Positions 25,896-35,125 of a DNA stretch of 64,000 nt are shown in pieces. Origin of the DNA: Bradyrhizobium elkanii USDA 76 (GTDB lineage Bacteria; Pseudomonadota; Alphaproteobacteria; Rhizobiales; Xanthobacteraceae); contig NZ_CP066356.1 in the NCBI RefSeq assembly GCF_023278185.1, forward strand, positions 7,556,001-7,620,000. The letters are read 5' to 3'. Numbering within the stretch: the stretch's first letter is position 1; each line of letters opens with the position of its first letter. Position numbers and translations under genes: made by a program. The notes under the pieces are model-generated. The model saw only the letters and a list, made by a program, of their open reading frames with translations. It had not been told where the DNA came from and did not search any database.

Positions 25896-25982
25896 GTTAG
25901 GATCCTTCACTATCGAAATTGATATCGCCCAACTCTCCGCAGAGAGCGGGATCGGTTGCTCTATTGTGAAACCAAGTGCTTG

Positions 25983-27485
25983 TTACTCTGCAGCCAAGAG
26001 CTTGGCTTTCGAGGCTTCCTTCCAAGGTGCCTTCATCTTCTTCCAGATCGGCGAGTTGACAGCCATGTCCATGTCGCGCGCAAAGATCGCAAAGCCGTCA
26101 TAGCCGTGATATGGGCCCGAATAGTCCCAGGAATGCATCTGCCGGAACGGCACACCCATCTTTTGGAAAACGTACTTTTCCTTGATGCCCGAGCCGACCA
26201 GATCAGGCTGGAGCTTTTCGACGAAGCGCTCGAACTCATAGCCGTTGACATCGTCGTAGATGAGCGTGCTGTCCTTTACATAATGCTGGGCAGTGCGCTG
26301 ATAGTCGTCGTTATGACCGAACTCGTATCCGGTTCCCACGACTTCCATGCCGAGGTCCTCGTAGGCGCCAATCACATGACGCGGACGAAGCCCGCCGACG
26401 TACAGCATCACCGTCTTGCCCTGCAGGCGCGGGCGATATTTTGCGATCACGGCGTTCACCAGCGGCTGGTACTTTTCGATCACCCGCTCGGCACCCTCCT
26501 TGATCTTGTCGTCGAAATAGCCGGCAATCTTGCGCAGAGATTCTGCGATCTTTGAAGGTCCGAAGAAGTTGTACTCGCACCAGGGGATACCGAATTTCTC
26601 CTCCATATGACGCGAGATGTAGTTCATCGAACGGTAGCAATGCAGAATGTTGAGCTTCGCCTTCGGCGTTGCTTCGAGCTCGGCGAGTGAACCGTCGCCG
26701 GACCACTGTGCAATCACCCGCAGGCCCATTTCCTCCAGCAGAATTCGCGATGACCAGGCGTCGCCGCCGATATTGTAGTCACCAATGATCGCAACATCGT
26801 AGGGCGTCGGCTCGAACTTTGGTTTGCCGTCGGGGTCGAGCTTGTCGAAAATCCAATCGCGCACCGCGTCGTTGGCGATGTGGTGGCCAAGCGACTGCGA
26901 CACGCCGCGAAAGCCCTCACAGCGGACAGGCACGATGGTCTTGCCACCATATTCCTTGGATTTCGACCTTGACACGGCCTCGATGTCGTCCCCGATCAAT
27001 CCGATCGGGCATTCCGATTGGATGGTGATGCCGTGGTTGAGCGGGAAAAGCTCCTGGATTTCGTCAAGGACTTTGACCAGCTTCTTGTCGCCACCGAATA
27101 CGATGTCCTTCTCCTGGAAATCGGAGGTGAATTGCAGGGTTACAAAACTATCGATGCCCGTTGTGCCAACGTAATAGTTACGACGCGAGCCCCACGAATA
27201 CTGGCCGCAGCCAACCGGGCCGTGGCTGATATGGACCATGTCCTTGATCGGCCCCCAGACCACCCCCTTGGATCCTGCATAGGCGCAGCCTCTGATTGTC
27301 ATCACACCAGGTATGGATTTTATGTTGGACTTGACTCCGCAATCGGACTTCCCGGACTGGTGAACGTTGAGATGCTTGGCACGCCGCTTCGCGGTCTTCT
27401 CTGGATAGACCTTCAGCACCTCGTCGATCAGCTGTTTGTTACGAGCCCTGATTTCTGCAATGCTCTGGGTCGTGGCGAGACTCAT
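25983..27485 (-). CDS. nifD: Nitrogenase molybdenum-iron protein alpha chain
   Basis: NifD carries the FeMo cofactor where N2 is reduced. From ATG 27485 it is 500 residues, the expected Bradyrhizobium length, with GAAGGA 9 nt upstream. P-cluster cysteines are in [28 protein letters not shown] and [10 protein letters not shown]. The FeMo-co ligands are the cysteine in [12 protein letters not shown] and the histidine in [13 protein letters not shown]. It is the first gene of the nifDKENX-DUF269-DUF683-fdxB operon, with a sigma-54 promoter and two NifA sites. Confidence 0.98.
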   Translation of the reverse strand: MSLATTQSIAEIRARNKQLIDEVLKVYPEKTAKRRAKHLNVHQSGKSDCGVKSNIKSIPGVMTIRGCAYAGSKGVVWGPIKDMVHISHGPVGCGQYSWGSRRNYYVGTTGIDSFVTLQFTSDFQEKDIVFGGDKKLVKVLDEIQELFPLNHGITIQSECPIGLIGDDIEAVSRSKSKEYGGKTIVPVRCEGFRGVSQSLGHHIANDAVRDWIFDKLDPDGKPKFEPTPYDVAIIGDYNIGGDAWSSRILLEEMGLRVIAQWSGDGSLAELEATPKAKLNILHCYRSMNYISRHMEEKFGIPWCEYNFFGPSKIAESLRKIAGYFDDKIKEGAERVIEKYQPLVNAVIAKYRPRLQGKTVMLYVGGLRPRHVIGAYEDLGMEVVGTGYEFGHNDDYQRTAQHYVKDSTLIYDDVNGYEFERFVEKLQPDLVGSGIKEKYVFQKMGVPFRQMHSWDYSGPYHGYDGFAIFARDMDMAVNSPIWKKMKAPWKEASKAKLLAAE

Positions 27486-27540
27486 GCTGATGTCCTTCAA
27501 GGGTTAGCGGTTGGAAGTGCTTCTTGCTGATAAAGACTTT

Positions 27541-27556
27541 TGCAACGAGCATGCCA
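27541..27556 (-). promoter_or_regulatory. Sigma-54 promoter of the nifD operon
   Basis: The minus strand reads TGGCATGCTCGTTGCA, a near-consensus -24/-12 element 56 bp upstream of the nifD ATG. Confidence 0.9.
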
Positions 27557-27626
27557 GTCCGTCGGGAGCGCAAAAACCAGAACAAATAGACACAGTTAGC
27601 GCGGCCCGTCCGATGAGGCTGGTTGT

Positions 27627-27642
27627 TGTTGCGAACGCGACA
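27627..27642 (-). promoter_or_regulatory. NifA site 1 of the nifD operon
   Basis: TGTtgcgaacgcgACA, perfect TGT-N10-ACA, 72 bp upstream of the -24 box. Confidence 0.83.
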
Positions 27643-27675
27643 TCGCGCTTTGCGCGGAGACTTCTTCGTTGACCC

Positions 27676-27691
27676 TGTTCGAAATGGAACA
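27676..27691 (-). promoter_or_regulatory. NifA site 2 of the nifD operon
   Basis: TGTtcgaaatggaACA, a second perfect site 49 bp further upstream. The remaining 270 bp up to sufS hold no gene. Confidence 0.78.
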
Positions 27692-27960
27692 AGTGCCGGC
27701 TATGCGCGAAGTTGGGCCGCGCAGTTCTCGAAGAGGCGAAGTTGCCGCCGATTGCAAGATTTTGCGATCGCGCTCGGCGGGACGGCCGCTAACATGGACG
27801 AGCGGGTGGCTGGCGGCTCCGGCTTGCCGATACCATCTATGCTGCCGGGCACGACGGATGCTTACCTTCAGCGAAGACGATGATGGTCTTGTGGATGACG
27901 TCATCGCCCGCCGAGGTCGATACAAGCTCCCTAGCCACTTAGACGTGGCACACTCGCCGT

Positions 27961-29208
27961 CTAAGAGAACAGCTGCCGCGCCTTGATGAGCGCACCGACG
28001 AGCGTATCAATCTCTTCACGTGTGTTGTAGAGCCCGAAGGACGCACGGCACGTCGCCAGAACACCGAACCGCTTGAGCAGCGGCATCGCGCAATGGGCCC
28101 CTGCCCGCACCGCCACACCTGCGCGGTCGATGACGGTGGCAATATCATGCGCATGCGCACCCTTCATATCAAAGGAGATGATCGGCCCCTTCTCGGCTGG
28201 TGTGCCGATCAAGCGCACGGAGTTGATGTCCGCCAGCTGCTGCTGAGCGTAAGCAAGCAGTGCGCTTTCGTGCTCGCGGATCTGCTTCTTGCCTATTGAA
28301 TTGATGTAGTCCACAGCCGCCCCCAGACCGACCGCCTCGACGATCGGTGGCGTACCCGCCTCGAAGCGGTGCGGCGGATCACCATAGATGACGCCGGTAC
28401 GTGAGACCTCACGGATCATTTCGCCCCCGCCATTGAAGGGTGGCATCAACGCCAGATGCTCAGATTTGCCGTAGAGCATGCCGATGCCGGTCGGACCATA
28501 GAGTTTGTGGCCCGTCATCACGTAGAAATCGCAATCGATGTCGCAGACGTCGACGTTCAGATGGACGCATCCTTGCGAACCATCGATCAGCACCGGGATA
28601 CCGCGAGCATGAGCGATCCTCACCACCTCCTTTACTGGCAAGACGGTCCCCAGAGCATTCGACATTTGTGTGATCGCAACTATCTTGGTGCGCCGGGTCA
28701 GGAGTTGCTCAAAGGCATCCAGCAGGAAGTTGCCGTCATCATCCACTGGTGCCCATTTGATCACCGCACCGTGGCGCTCTCTGAGAAAATGCCACGGCAC
28801 GATGTTGGAATGATGTTCCATCATCGAGAGAACGATCTCATCCCCCGGGGTGACGCGTTCACGACCGAAGGTCTGGGCGACCAGATTGATTGCCTCGGTG
28901 GCGCTGCGGGTGAAGATGATCTCCTCGTTTAGACGGGCGTTCACAAATCGCGCCAGCTTGGCACGCGCGCCTTCATACGCCTCGGTCGCAGCGTTAGCGA
29001 GGTAGTGCAAACCGCGATGAACGTTGGCATATTCGCTTGAGTAGACCTGCATCATGCGGTCAAGTACCGCCTTCGGCTTCTGAGCCGAGGCGGCATTGTC
29101 GAGATAGACCAGCGGCCTGCCATAAACCGTCATGCTCAGCGCAGGAAAGTCCGCACGTAGACGGTTGACCTCGTACCTGCCATTGCTCATCGCGGGATGC
29201 ACGCTCAT
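27961..29208 (-). CDS. sufS: Cysteine desulfurase SufS
   Basis: A class II (SufS/CsdA) cysteine desulfurase of 415 residues. Markers are LVYLDNAASAQKP near residue 33, EHHSNIVPW near residue 130, the PLP lysine in MTGHKLYGPTG near residue 230, and the active cysteine in the C-terminal segment beginning RAGAHCAMPLL near residue 367. It differs clearly from the class I NifS at 14593. The ATG overlaps the sufD stop (ATGA). It is the last gene of the ferredoxin-sufBCDS operon, directly upstream of nifD, suggesting extra Fe-S supply for nitrogenase. Confidence 0.95.
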   Translation of the reverse strand: MSVHPAMSNGRYEVNRLRADFPALSMTVYGRPLVYLDNAASAQKPKAVLDRMMQVYSSEYANVHRGLHYLANAATEAYEGARAKLARFVNARLNEEIIFTRSATEAINLVAQTFGRERVTPGDEIVLSMMEHHSNIVPWHFLRERHGAVIKWAPVDDDGNFLLDAFEQLLTRRTKIVAITQMSNALGTVLPVKEVVRIAHARGIPVLIDGSQGCVHLNVDVCDIDCDFYVMTGHKLYGPTGIGMLYGKSEHLALMPPFNGGGEMIREVSRTGVIYGDPPHRFEAGTPPIVEAVGLGAAVDYINSIGKKQIREHESALLAYAQQQLADINSVRLIGTPAEKGPIISFDMKGAHAHDIATVIDRAGVAVRAGAHCAMPLLKRFGVLATCRASFGLYNTREEIDTLVGALIKARQLFS

Positions 29209-30527
29209 CTCCGCGCCTGCATCCAGTGTTCAGTTTGCGCGGTCACGAAATCGCGCAGGCTCTCGGGGACGATTTCCTCAATCGCCTCGCCCAGGAATGC
29301 TCCAATCAGCAACGCCTGCGCGTCCTTTTCGGATAGACCGCGAGCACGCAGATAAAATACGAGTGCACCGTCCAGCGCACCTGACGTCGATCCGTGGCCG
29401 CAAGTCACGTCGTCGGCCAAGATTTCGAGTTCGGGCTTGTTGTCGGCCCGGGCCTCGTCGGACAGAAGCAGCGCCCGCGTCGTCAGCGTGGCGTCCGTCT
29501 TCTGCGCGCCAGGACGAACGACAATCCGGCCTTGGAGCACCGAACGGCCGCATTCGTCGATCACCGCACGGAACTTCTCCCGACTGGTGCAATGTGGCAC
29601 GGCGTGATCGACGACCATTGTCGTGTCGACATGCTGCTTGTGCCTGATGAGATTGACGGCGTTCGCCGAGAGCTTGGATCCCTCGCCAGTCAGCGTGACG
29701 AATCCCTGGTAGCGACTGACGGAGCCGCTACAGGTCATGCTGAAGAAATCGAGCTTCGCTTTTGCGCCGACCGCGATGATGCTTGATGAGATATTCACCG
29801 CGTCAGCGGCGTCGGACGCCAGTCGGATATGCGAAAGGCTTGCCTCGTCACCAACCAAGGCGATTGTCGCATCGTTGGTCTGATAGCCGCTCGCGCCTTC
29901 AGCCGAGACGAAACTCTCCACTACGGCCGCATGCGCGCCTTGACCGAGCTGCAGATAGGAGCGCGTGAAGTTGGACACCAATGATCCGGTCGCGACGTGA
30001 ACGATCTGAATCGGACGCTTCACCGCTTCGCCCTCAGCGATCGTAATCACGAAGCCATCGGTCGCCATTGCCGCATTGAGCGAGATCACCGCATCAGTCG
30101 TCGTCGACAGCACCAGGCCGGCCATCGCGCTGTCGGTCGTATCTTCCAGAACCTCTCGGAGCGACCACACATCGACCCCGTCTTCCAGACTGTCCACATC
30201 GGAAAGCTCCGGTGCGAATATGCCATCCACCAAGACGAGTTTGACCGCCCGATCGACTGCTGTTTGCTTAACCGACACCGCTGCGCGCATCAGCGCAGCC
30301 GCATCGGGTCGCGGAGCGAGTGGCAGGACCGCGCCAATCAGGGTGCGCAGATCGGTGTATTTCCAGGCCTCGATGCGCCGATGCGGGAGGCCGGCACGCT
30401 GGTAGGCTTCGAACGCCCTCGCACGGATATGTGCGACGAGCCCGGAGCCAGGCAACCGTCCATGCGCCGCGGCAAAGACATCGTCCGTTGCGCGCCCGGC
30501 GACGGTTTTGGTCATGACCTGCTTCAT
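29205..30527 (-). CDS. sufD: Fe-S cluster assembly protein SufD
   Basis: A 440-residue SufD, partner of SufB in the SufBC2D scaffold. The N-terminus contains GLPHRRIEAWKYTDLRTL, typical of SufD. The C-terminal beta-helix has ADDVTCGHGSTSGALDGALVFYLRARG, with the conserved C-x-H-G motif. The start is taken at ATG 30527, 20 bp after the sufC stop; ATG 30515 is possible. No SufA or SufE is seen next to the operon. Confidence 0.93.
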   Translation of the reverse strand: MKQVMTKTVAGRATDDVFAAAHGRLPGSGLVAHIRARAFEAYQRAGLPHRRIEAWKYTDLRTLIGAVLPLAPRPDAAALMRAAVSVKQTAVDRAVKLVLVDGIFAPELSDVDSLEDGVDVWSLREVLEDTTDSAMAGLVLSTTTDAVISLNAAMATDGFVITIAEGEAVKRPIQIVHVATGSLVSNFTRSYLQLGQGAHAAVVESFVSAEGASGYQTNDATIALVGDEASLSHIRLASDAADAVNISSSIIAVGAKAKLDFFSMTCSGSVSRYQGFVTLTGEGSKLSANAVNLIRHKQHVDTTMVVDHAVPHCTSREKFRAVIDECGRSVLQGRIVVRPGAQKTDATLTTRALLLSDEARADNKPELEILADDVTCGHGSTSGALDGALVFYLRARGLSEKDAQALLIGAFLGEAIEEIVPESLRDFVTAQTEHWMQARR

Positions 30528-30546
30528 CGGGAAATCTCGTGCGCGG

Positions 30547-31299
30547 TCACGCCGCGTCTTCGAATTGTGCGTAGCCACAAGCCTCAAGCTCCAGCGCGAG
30601 TTCTTTTCCGCCGCTCTTTCTTATCTGCCCTTTCGACATCACGTGGACAACGTCCGGCACGATGTAGTCGAGAAGCCGCCGATAGTGGCTGATTACAATC
30701 ATCGCGCGCTCCGACGAACGCAGAGAGTTGATGCCACCCGCGACAATCCGCAGCGCGTCAATGTCGAGGCCGGAATCTATCTCGTCCAGGATGCACAGGC
30801 TCGGTTCGAGCAGCGCCATCTGCAAAATCTCGTTGCGTTTCTTCTCGCCGCCGGAAAATCCGACATTGAGGCCGCGCTTGAGCATGCTTTGCGGTATATT
30901 GAGCGAATTAGCAACCTCGCGAACGCGTTTTATAAAATCGGGGGTGGAGAATTCCGTTTGTGTTCGCGCCTTGCGCTGGGCGTTCAGCGCTGCGCGCAGG
31001 AAGTTCATGGTGGTCGCCCCGGGAATTTCCACCGGATATTGGAAGGCAAGAAATACGCCCCTAGTCGCGCGCTCGCTTGCTTCCATCGCGAGCAGGTCCT
31101 CACCGTTGAATAGGATTTGGCCAGCGTTCACTTGATAGCCGGGCTTGCCGGAGATAACGTGACTGAGTGTGGACTTTCCGGAGCCGTTCGGCCCCATGAT
31201 TGCATGCACCTCACCCGCATTGACCGCAAGATCGAGGCCGCGAAGAATTTCGCAGCCCTCGATACCAACATGCAAATCTCGGACTTCGAGTAGCGCCAT
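30547..31299 (-). CDS. sufC: Fe-S assembly ATPase SufC
   Basis: A 250-residue ABC-type ATPase. Walker A is GPNGSGKSTLS near residue 36. The Q-loop is in FLAFQYPVEIPG, the signature motif is in FSGGEKKRNEILQ, and Walker B is CILDEIDSGLD. SufC drives conformational changes of SufBD for cluster assembly. It lies 70 bp after sufB. Confidence 0.96.
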   Translation of the reverse strand: MALLEVRDLHVGIEGCEILRGLDLAVNAGEVHAIMGPNGSGKSTLSHVISGKPGYQVNAGQILFNGEDLLAMEASERATRGVFLAFQYPVEIPGATTMNFLRAALNAQRKARTQTEFSTPDFIKRVREVANSLNIPQSMLKRGLNVGFSGGEKKRNEILQMALLEPSLCILDEIDSGLDIDALRIVAGGINSLRSSERAMIVISHYRRLLDYIVPDVVHVMSKGQIRKSGGKELALELEACGYAQFEDAA

Positions 31300-31369
31300 T
31301 TTAACCTGCCCCTGAAATGCGTCATCCAGAACGCAAGCCGCAATCGCAAGGGCTCGCGGAAGCGTTTAG

Positions 31370-32866
31370 TTACCCGACGGATCCCTCGAGCGAGATAGAG
31401 ATCAACTTCTGCGCTTCCACTGCGAACTCCATCGGCAACTTTTGCAGCACGTCTTTCGCGAAACCGTTGACGACGAGGCCAGTGGCCTGTTGCTCGCTCA
31501 AGCCTCTCTGCACGCAGTAGAACAGCACGTCCTCGGAAATCTTCGACGTCGTCGCTTCATGCTCGAACGTCGCCGAGGAATTCTTGGCCTCGACATAGGG
31601 CACGGTGTGCGCGCCGCATTTGTCGCCGATCAGAAGCGAGTCGCAGGCGGTGTAGTTGCGTGCGCCGGTGGCCTTGCGATGGGCGCTGACGAGACCGCGA
31701 TAGGTGTTCTGCGACTTGCCGGCCGCGATGCCCTTGGAGATGATCCGGCTCGACGTGTTCTTGCCGAGATGGATCATCTTGGTGCCGCTATCGACCTGCT
31801 GGAAGCCGTTCGAGATCGCGATCGAGTAGAATTCGCCGCTCGAATTGTCGCCGCGCAGGATGCAGCTCGGATATTTCCAGGTGATCGCCGAACCGGTCTC
31901 GACCTGGGTCCAGGAGATCTTCGAATTGCGACCGCGGCAGTCGCCACGCTTGGTGACGAAATTGTAGATGCCGCCCTTGCCTTCCGAATTGCCCGGGTAC
32001 CAGTTCTGCACCGTCGAATACTTGATCTCGGCATCGTCGAGTGTAACGAGCTCGACCACGGCGGCGTGCAGCTGGTTCTCGTCGCGCTGCGGCGCGGTGC
32101 AGCCCTCGAGATAGGAGACGTAGGAGCCCTTGTCGGCGATGATTAGCGTGCGCTCGAACTGGCCGGTGTTGCGCTCGTTGATGCGGAAATAGGTCGACAG
32201 CTCCATCGGGCAGCGCACGCCCGGCGGCACGTAGGCGAACGAGCCGTCGGAGAACACCGCCGAATTCAATGTCGCGAAGTAGTTGTCAGAGGTCGGCACC
32301 ACGGTGCCGAGATATTTCTGCACCAGCTCGGGATGCTCGCGGATCGCCTCCGAGATCGGCATGAAGATCACGCCGGCCGCCTTCAGCTCCTTCTGGAAGG
32401 TGGTCGCAACCGAGACCGAATCGAACACGGCGTCGACCGCGATCTTGCGGTTCGGCGTCTGCTCACCACCAGGCGGCGGCTCGACGCCCTCGAGGATCGC
32501 GACCTCGCGCAGGGGGATGCCGAGCTTCTCGTAGGTCTTGAGGATTTCCGGATCGATTTCGTCGATCGAGGACAGCGTCTTCTTCGGCTTCGGCGCCGCG
32601 TAGTAGTAGATGTCCTGGTAGTCGATCTTCGGATAGTCGACGCGCGCCCAGGTCGGCTCGGTCATGGTCAGCCAGCGGCGATACGCCTCCAGGCGCCATT
32701 CCAGCATCCAGGCCGGTTCATTCTTCTTTGCGGAGATGAAGCGGACGGTGTCTTCCGACAGCCCCTTCGGGGCCTTGTCGGACTCGATCAGCGTCTCAAA
32801 CCCATATCGATACTGGTCGACGTCGATGCGCCGGACGCGCTCGACCGTCTCTTGTACAGCTACCAT
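31370..32866 (-). CDS. sufB: Fe-S assembly scaffold SufB
   Basis: A 498-residue SufB, the scaffold on which new Fe-S clusters form. Family text includes [35 protein letters not shown], the invariant [22 protein letters not shown] and the C-terminal region with [18 protein letters not shown]. The stretch from about 31600 to 32860 is visibly richer in G and C than the nif genes (45 of 60 bases at 32461-32520 against 36 of 60 at 26701-26760), hinting at a different origin or recent exchange with a chromosomal suf copy. Confidence 0.96.
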   Translation of the reverse strand: MVAVQETVERVRRIDVDQYRYGFETLIESDKAPKGLSEDTVRFISAKKNEPAWMLEWRLEAYRRWLTMTEPTWARVDYPKIDYQDIYYYAAPKPKKTLSSIDEIDPEILKTYEKLGIPLREVAILEGVEPPPGGEQTPNRKIAVDAVFDSVSVATTFQKELKAAGVIFMPISEAIREHPELVQKYLGTVVPTSDNYFATLNSAVFSDGSFAYVPPGVRCPMELSTYFRINERNTGQFERTLIIADKGSYVSYLEGCTAPQRDENQLHAAVVELVTLDDAEIKYSTVQNWYPGNSEGKGGIYNFVTKRGDCRGRNSKISWTQVETGSAITWKYPSCILRGDNSSGEFYSIAISNGFQQVDSGTKMIHLGKNTSSRIISKGIAAGKSQNTYRGLVSAHRKATGARNYTACDSLLIGDKCGAHTVPYVEAKNSSATFEHEATTSKISEDVLFYCVQRGLSEQQATGLVVNGFAKDVLQKLPMEFAVEAQKLISISLEGSVG

Positions 32867-33053
32867 TGTCTACTCCGCTCCCACACGGAAAACTCTAGCC
32901 GACGACGATTGCCCAACGCGACCCTCCAAGCTGATCGTGCAAGTCATGGCCAACGCGGGATCAGCGGGTGAGAGAATCAGGTCCCCAACCCAGAGAGCCG
33001 TCGCTAGAGTCTTCATCCTGCTTTGCGCCGGAGTTCCCCTCATCGGCGACCTC

Positions 33054-33248
33054 TTATGCCGGCACGCAGGTGTCGGGCACTGGGCAAACGACAGCGCATT
33101 GCGGCGCGTCAAAATGACCCTCACATTGAGTGCACTTGGCTGGATTGATCACATATATATCGTTCTTCAGGCTGATCGCCGCGTTGGGACATTCGAACTC
33201 ACACGCGCCACAGACGGTGCACTGGGACGCGATTATCTTGTAGGCCAT
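33054..33248 (-). CDS. FdxN-like ferredoxin, 2x[4Fe-4S], heading the suf operon
   Basis: A 64-residue ferredoxin starting [20 protein letters not shown] at ATG 33248; the extension to 33293 is not used. It closely resembles FrxA at 11388, sharing (M/V)xxKIIASQC, the second variant motif CTQC-x8-CAVVCP and the terminal PDTCV. A comparable ferredoxin (fer3 in B. diazoefficiens, as I recall) is one of several electron carriers in the island. It is about 190 bp upstream of sufB and probably the first gene of the operon. Confidence 0.87.
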   Translation of the reverse strand: MAYKIIASQCTVCGACEFECPNAAISLKNDIYVINPAKCTQCEGHFDAPQCAVVCPVPDTCVPA

Positions 33249-33263
33249 TACTGCGATTCCATA

Positions 33264-33279
33264 AGCAAAGTGCGGACCG
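33264..33279 (-). promoter_or_regulatory. Possible sigma-54 promoter of the ferredoxin-suf operon
   Basis: The minus strand reads CGGTCCGCACTTTGCT: GG-N10-GC with a good -12 box but a poor -24 box (CGGT instead of TGGC). It lies very close to the ATG (33248), giving a leader of only a few bases, so the call is weak. Confidence 0.4.
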
Positions 33280-33363
33280 CTTCTTGCTTTCAAGTCTTAT
33301 GCCAAAGAGCTTGGGCTTGATTTGTCTCGGCTATTTTCCAAGGCATGTCGCCGCCTCAACGAT

Positions 33364-33379
33364 TGTCGCAAATGCTACA
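33364..33379 (-). promoter_or_regulatory. Possible NifA site of the suf operon
   Basis: TGTcgcaaatgctACA, perfect TGT-N10-ACA, 86 bp upstream of the weak -24/-12 element. The rest of 33380-33742 holds no gene. Confidence 0.55.
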
Positions 33380-33742
33380 ATCGGCCTCACGGCAGCTTGA
33401 TCGCGACGCATAGTTGGAGCGCAGGGTCGATCCGGCGGCGGTCGGCCGATCAGGCCACGTTCGTCAGCCCGGCTCGCCTCTCCACAGCACAGCCAAAAAA
33501 CGTCGTGCCCGATCGCGCAGATAAAGGTCGCTTCGATGATCGCGGTCCTTCTGGGCGAGCCGCGGCAGGCAATGTTAATCCCCGCGGATTACCGGAAAAT
33601 CTGCTTTCCCTGTAGAGGACGGAACTACTTCGGCTGGCATCACGGGGACGACCGAAAGCCAAGCGCGATCGTCTGATGCCCCCTCGGCTTCGGTCCGTAC
33701 TCCGAAGAGACGCCAGCGGGGCTCGGCAGATCGAAATTGCCG

Positions 33743-33768
33743 AAAAAAAAGCCACCCCGAAGGGTGGC
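33743..33768 (-). terminator. Intrinsic terminator of alanine dehydrogenase
   Basis: The minus strand forms GCCACCC-TTCG-GGGTGGC followed by eight T. It is a textbook rho-independent terminator about 40 bp after the ald stop. Confidence 0.93.
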
Positions 33769-33807
33769 CCAAGTCAGGGAGGAAACGCCCGTGTGGGCCT
33801 CTGGGAA

Positions 33808-34920
33808 TCAGGCCGCAGCCTGTTCGATCGGAGAGAAGGGGAGCCCGAGACTCTCGGCAACCGCCTTGTAAGTCAGCCGGCCCCGATGGACATTGAGGCC
33901 CGCGCGTAGGTGCGGATTATCGAGCACGGCGGAAAAGCCCTTGTTGGCCAGAGCCAAACCAAACGGCAGCGTGGCGTTGTTCAGTGCCTGGCTCGAGGTT
34001 AGCGGCACAGCGCCGGGCATATTCGCGACGCAGTAGTGAATGATGCCATCCACTTCGTAAGTTGGATCAGCGTGAGTGGTTGGGTGCGATGTCTCAAAGC
34101 AGCCGCCTTGATCGATAGCGACATCGACGATGACCGCCCTTTTGCGCATTGAGCTCAGCATGCTCCGGCGGACCAGCTTCGGCGCGCTCGCTCCTGGAAC
34201 GAGCACCGCACCAATGACCACATCGGCCGCAAATACCTCCTCCTCCACGGATTCGATGGTGGAAAATCTGGTACGAACGCGCCCTTCGAATAGCTCGTCC
34301 AACTCGCGGAGCCGGGGTATCGAACGGTCGATGATGGTGACCTCCGCGCCCAAACCGACCGCCATGCGTGCGGCGTGCGTGCCGACGACGCCGCCTCCGA
34401 TCACCACGATCCGAGCCGGCTGAACACCGGGCACTCCACCGATCAACAGCCCTCGTCCGCCTGCACTGCGCTTCAGCGCACTACCCGCAGCTTCGATCGC
34501 AAGCCTACCTGCGACCTCGCTCATCGGCGCCAGCAGTGGAAGACCACCATGGGCATCAGTTACGGTCTCATAAGCGATCGCGGTGCACCCAGATTTCAGG
34601 AGCCCCTTGGCCTGCTCCGGGTCCGGCGCCAGATGCAGGTAAGTGAAGAGGATCTGGCTCTCCCGCAGCTGGCTCCATTCGGACGGTTGAGGCTCCTTAA
34701 CCTTTACGATCATCTCGCTCGATGCAAATACCTCGCCTGCGGAATCGAGAATCGTTGCGCCGGCGGCGCGATAATCGTCATCGGTTGCACCAATGCCGGC
34801 GCCGGCATTGGCCTCGATCATCACGCGGTGGCCCGCTGCCACATATTCGCGGACGGCTCCAGGGGTAAGGCCCACGCGATATTCGTGCGCCTTGATTTCC
34901 TTGGGGACTCCGACCTTCAT
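33808..34920 (-). CDS. ald: Alanine dehydrogenase
   Basis: A 370-residue NAD-dependent L-alanine dehydrogenase, interconverting pyruvate plus ammonium and alanine. Substrate-binding text is present (MKVGVPKEIKAHEYRVGLTP, VKVKEPQPSEW, FTYLHLAPD). The Rossmann loop is VVIGGGVVGTHAARMAVGLGA near residue 170, and the C-terminal ANMPGAVPLTSSQALNNATLP is diagnostic. Alanine is a known product released by soybean bacteroids, so placement in the island is meaningful. It is a single gene ended by a strong terminator. I do not see a clear NifA site upstream. Confidence 0.96.
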   Translation of the reverse strand: MKVGVPKEIKAHEYRVGLTPGAVREYVAAGHRVMIEANAGAGIGATDDDYRAAGATILDSAGEVFASSEMIVKVKEPQPSEWSQLRESQILFTYLHLAPDPEQAKGLLKSGCTAIAYETVTDAHGGLPLLAPMSEVAGRLAIEAAGSALKRSAGGRGLLIGGVPGVQPARIVVIGGGVVGTHAARMAVGLGAEVTIIDRSIPRLRELDELFEGRVRTRFSTIESVEEEVFAADVVIGAVLVPGASAPKLVRRSMLSSMRKRAVIVDVAIDQGGCFETSHPTTHADPTYEVDGIIHYCVANMPGAVPLTSSQALNNATLPFGLALANKGFSAVLDNPHLRAGLNVHRGRLTYKAVAESLGLPFSPIEQAAA

Positions 34921-35125
34921 TTGAAAACTCCCTGCCTAGAGGGGTTTTTTAATCGCAAGAGCGCAACGATATTGCGAGGCTGGCGCCTAAATGGCGCAGG
35001 AATTCAGCGATCTTGGACTAGCTACGCAGGATTTCAAACAAGCAGATGCGAAGCGTATTGAGACGAGCATGCTCGCTGAGCTAATCATCGTTCCCTCATG
35101 CTCCCCGCAAATGCGCGTGGCGTGT

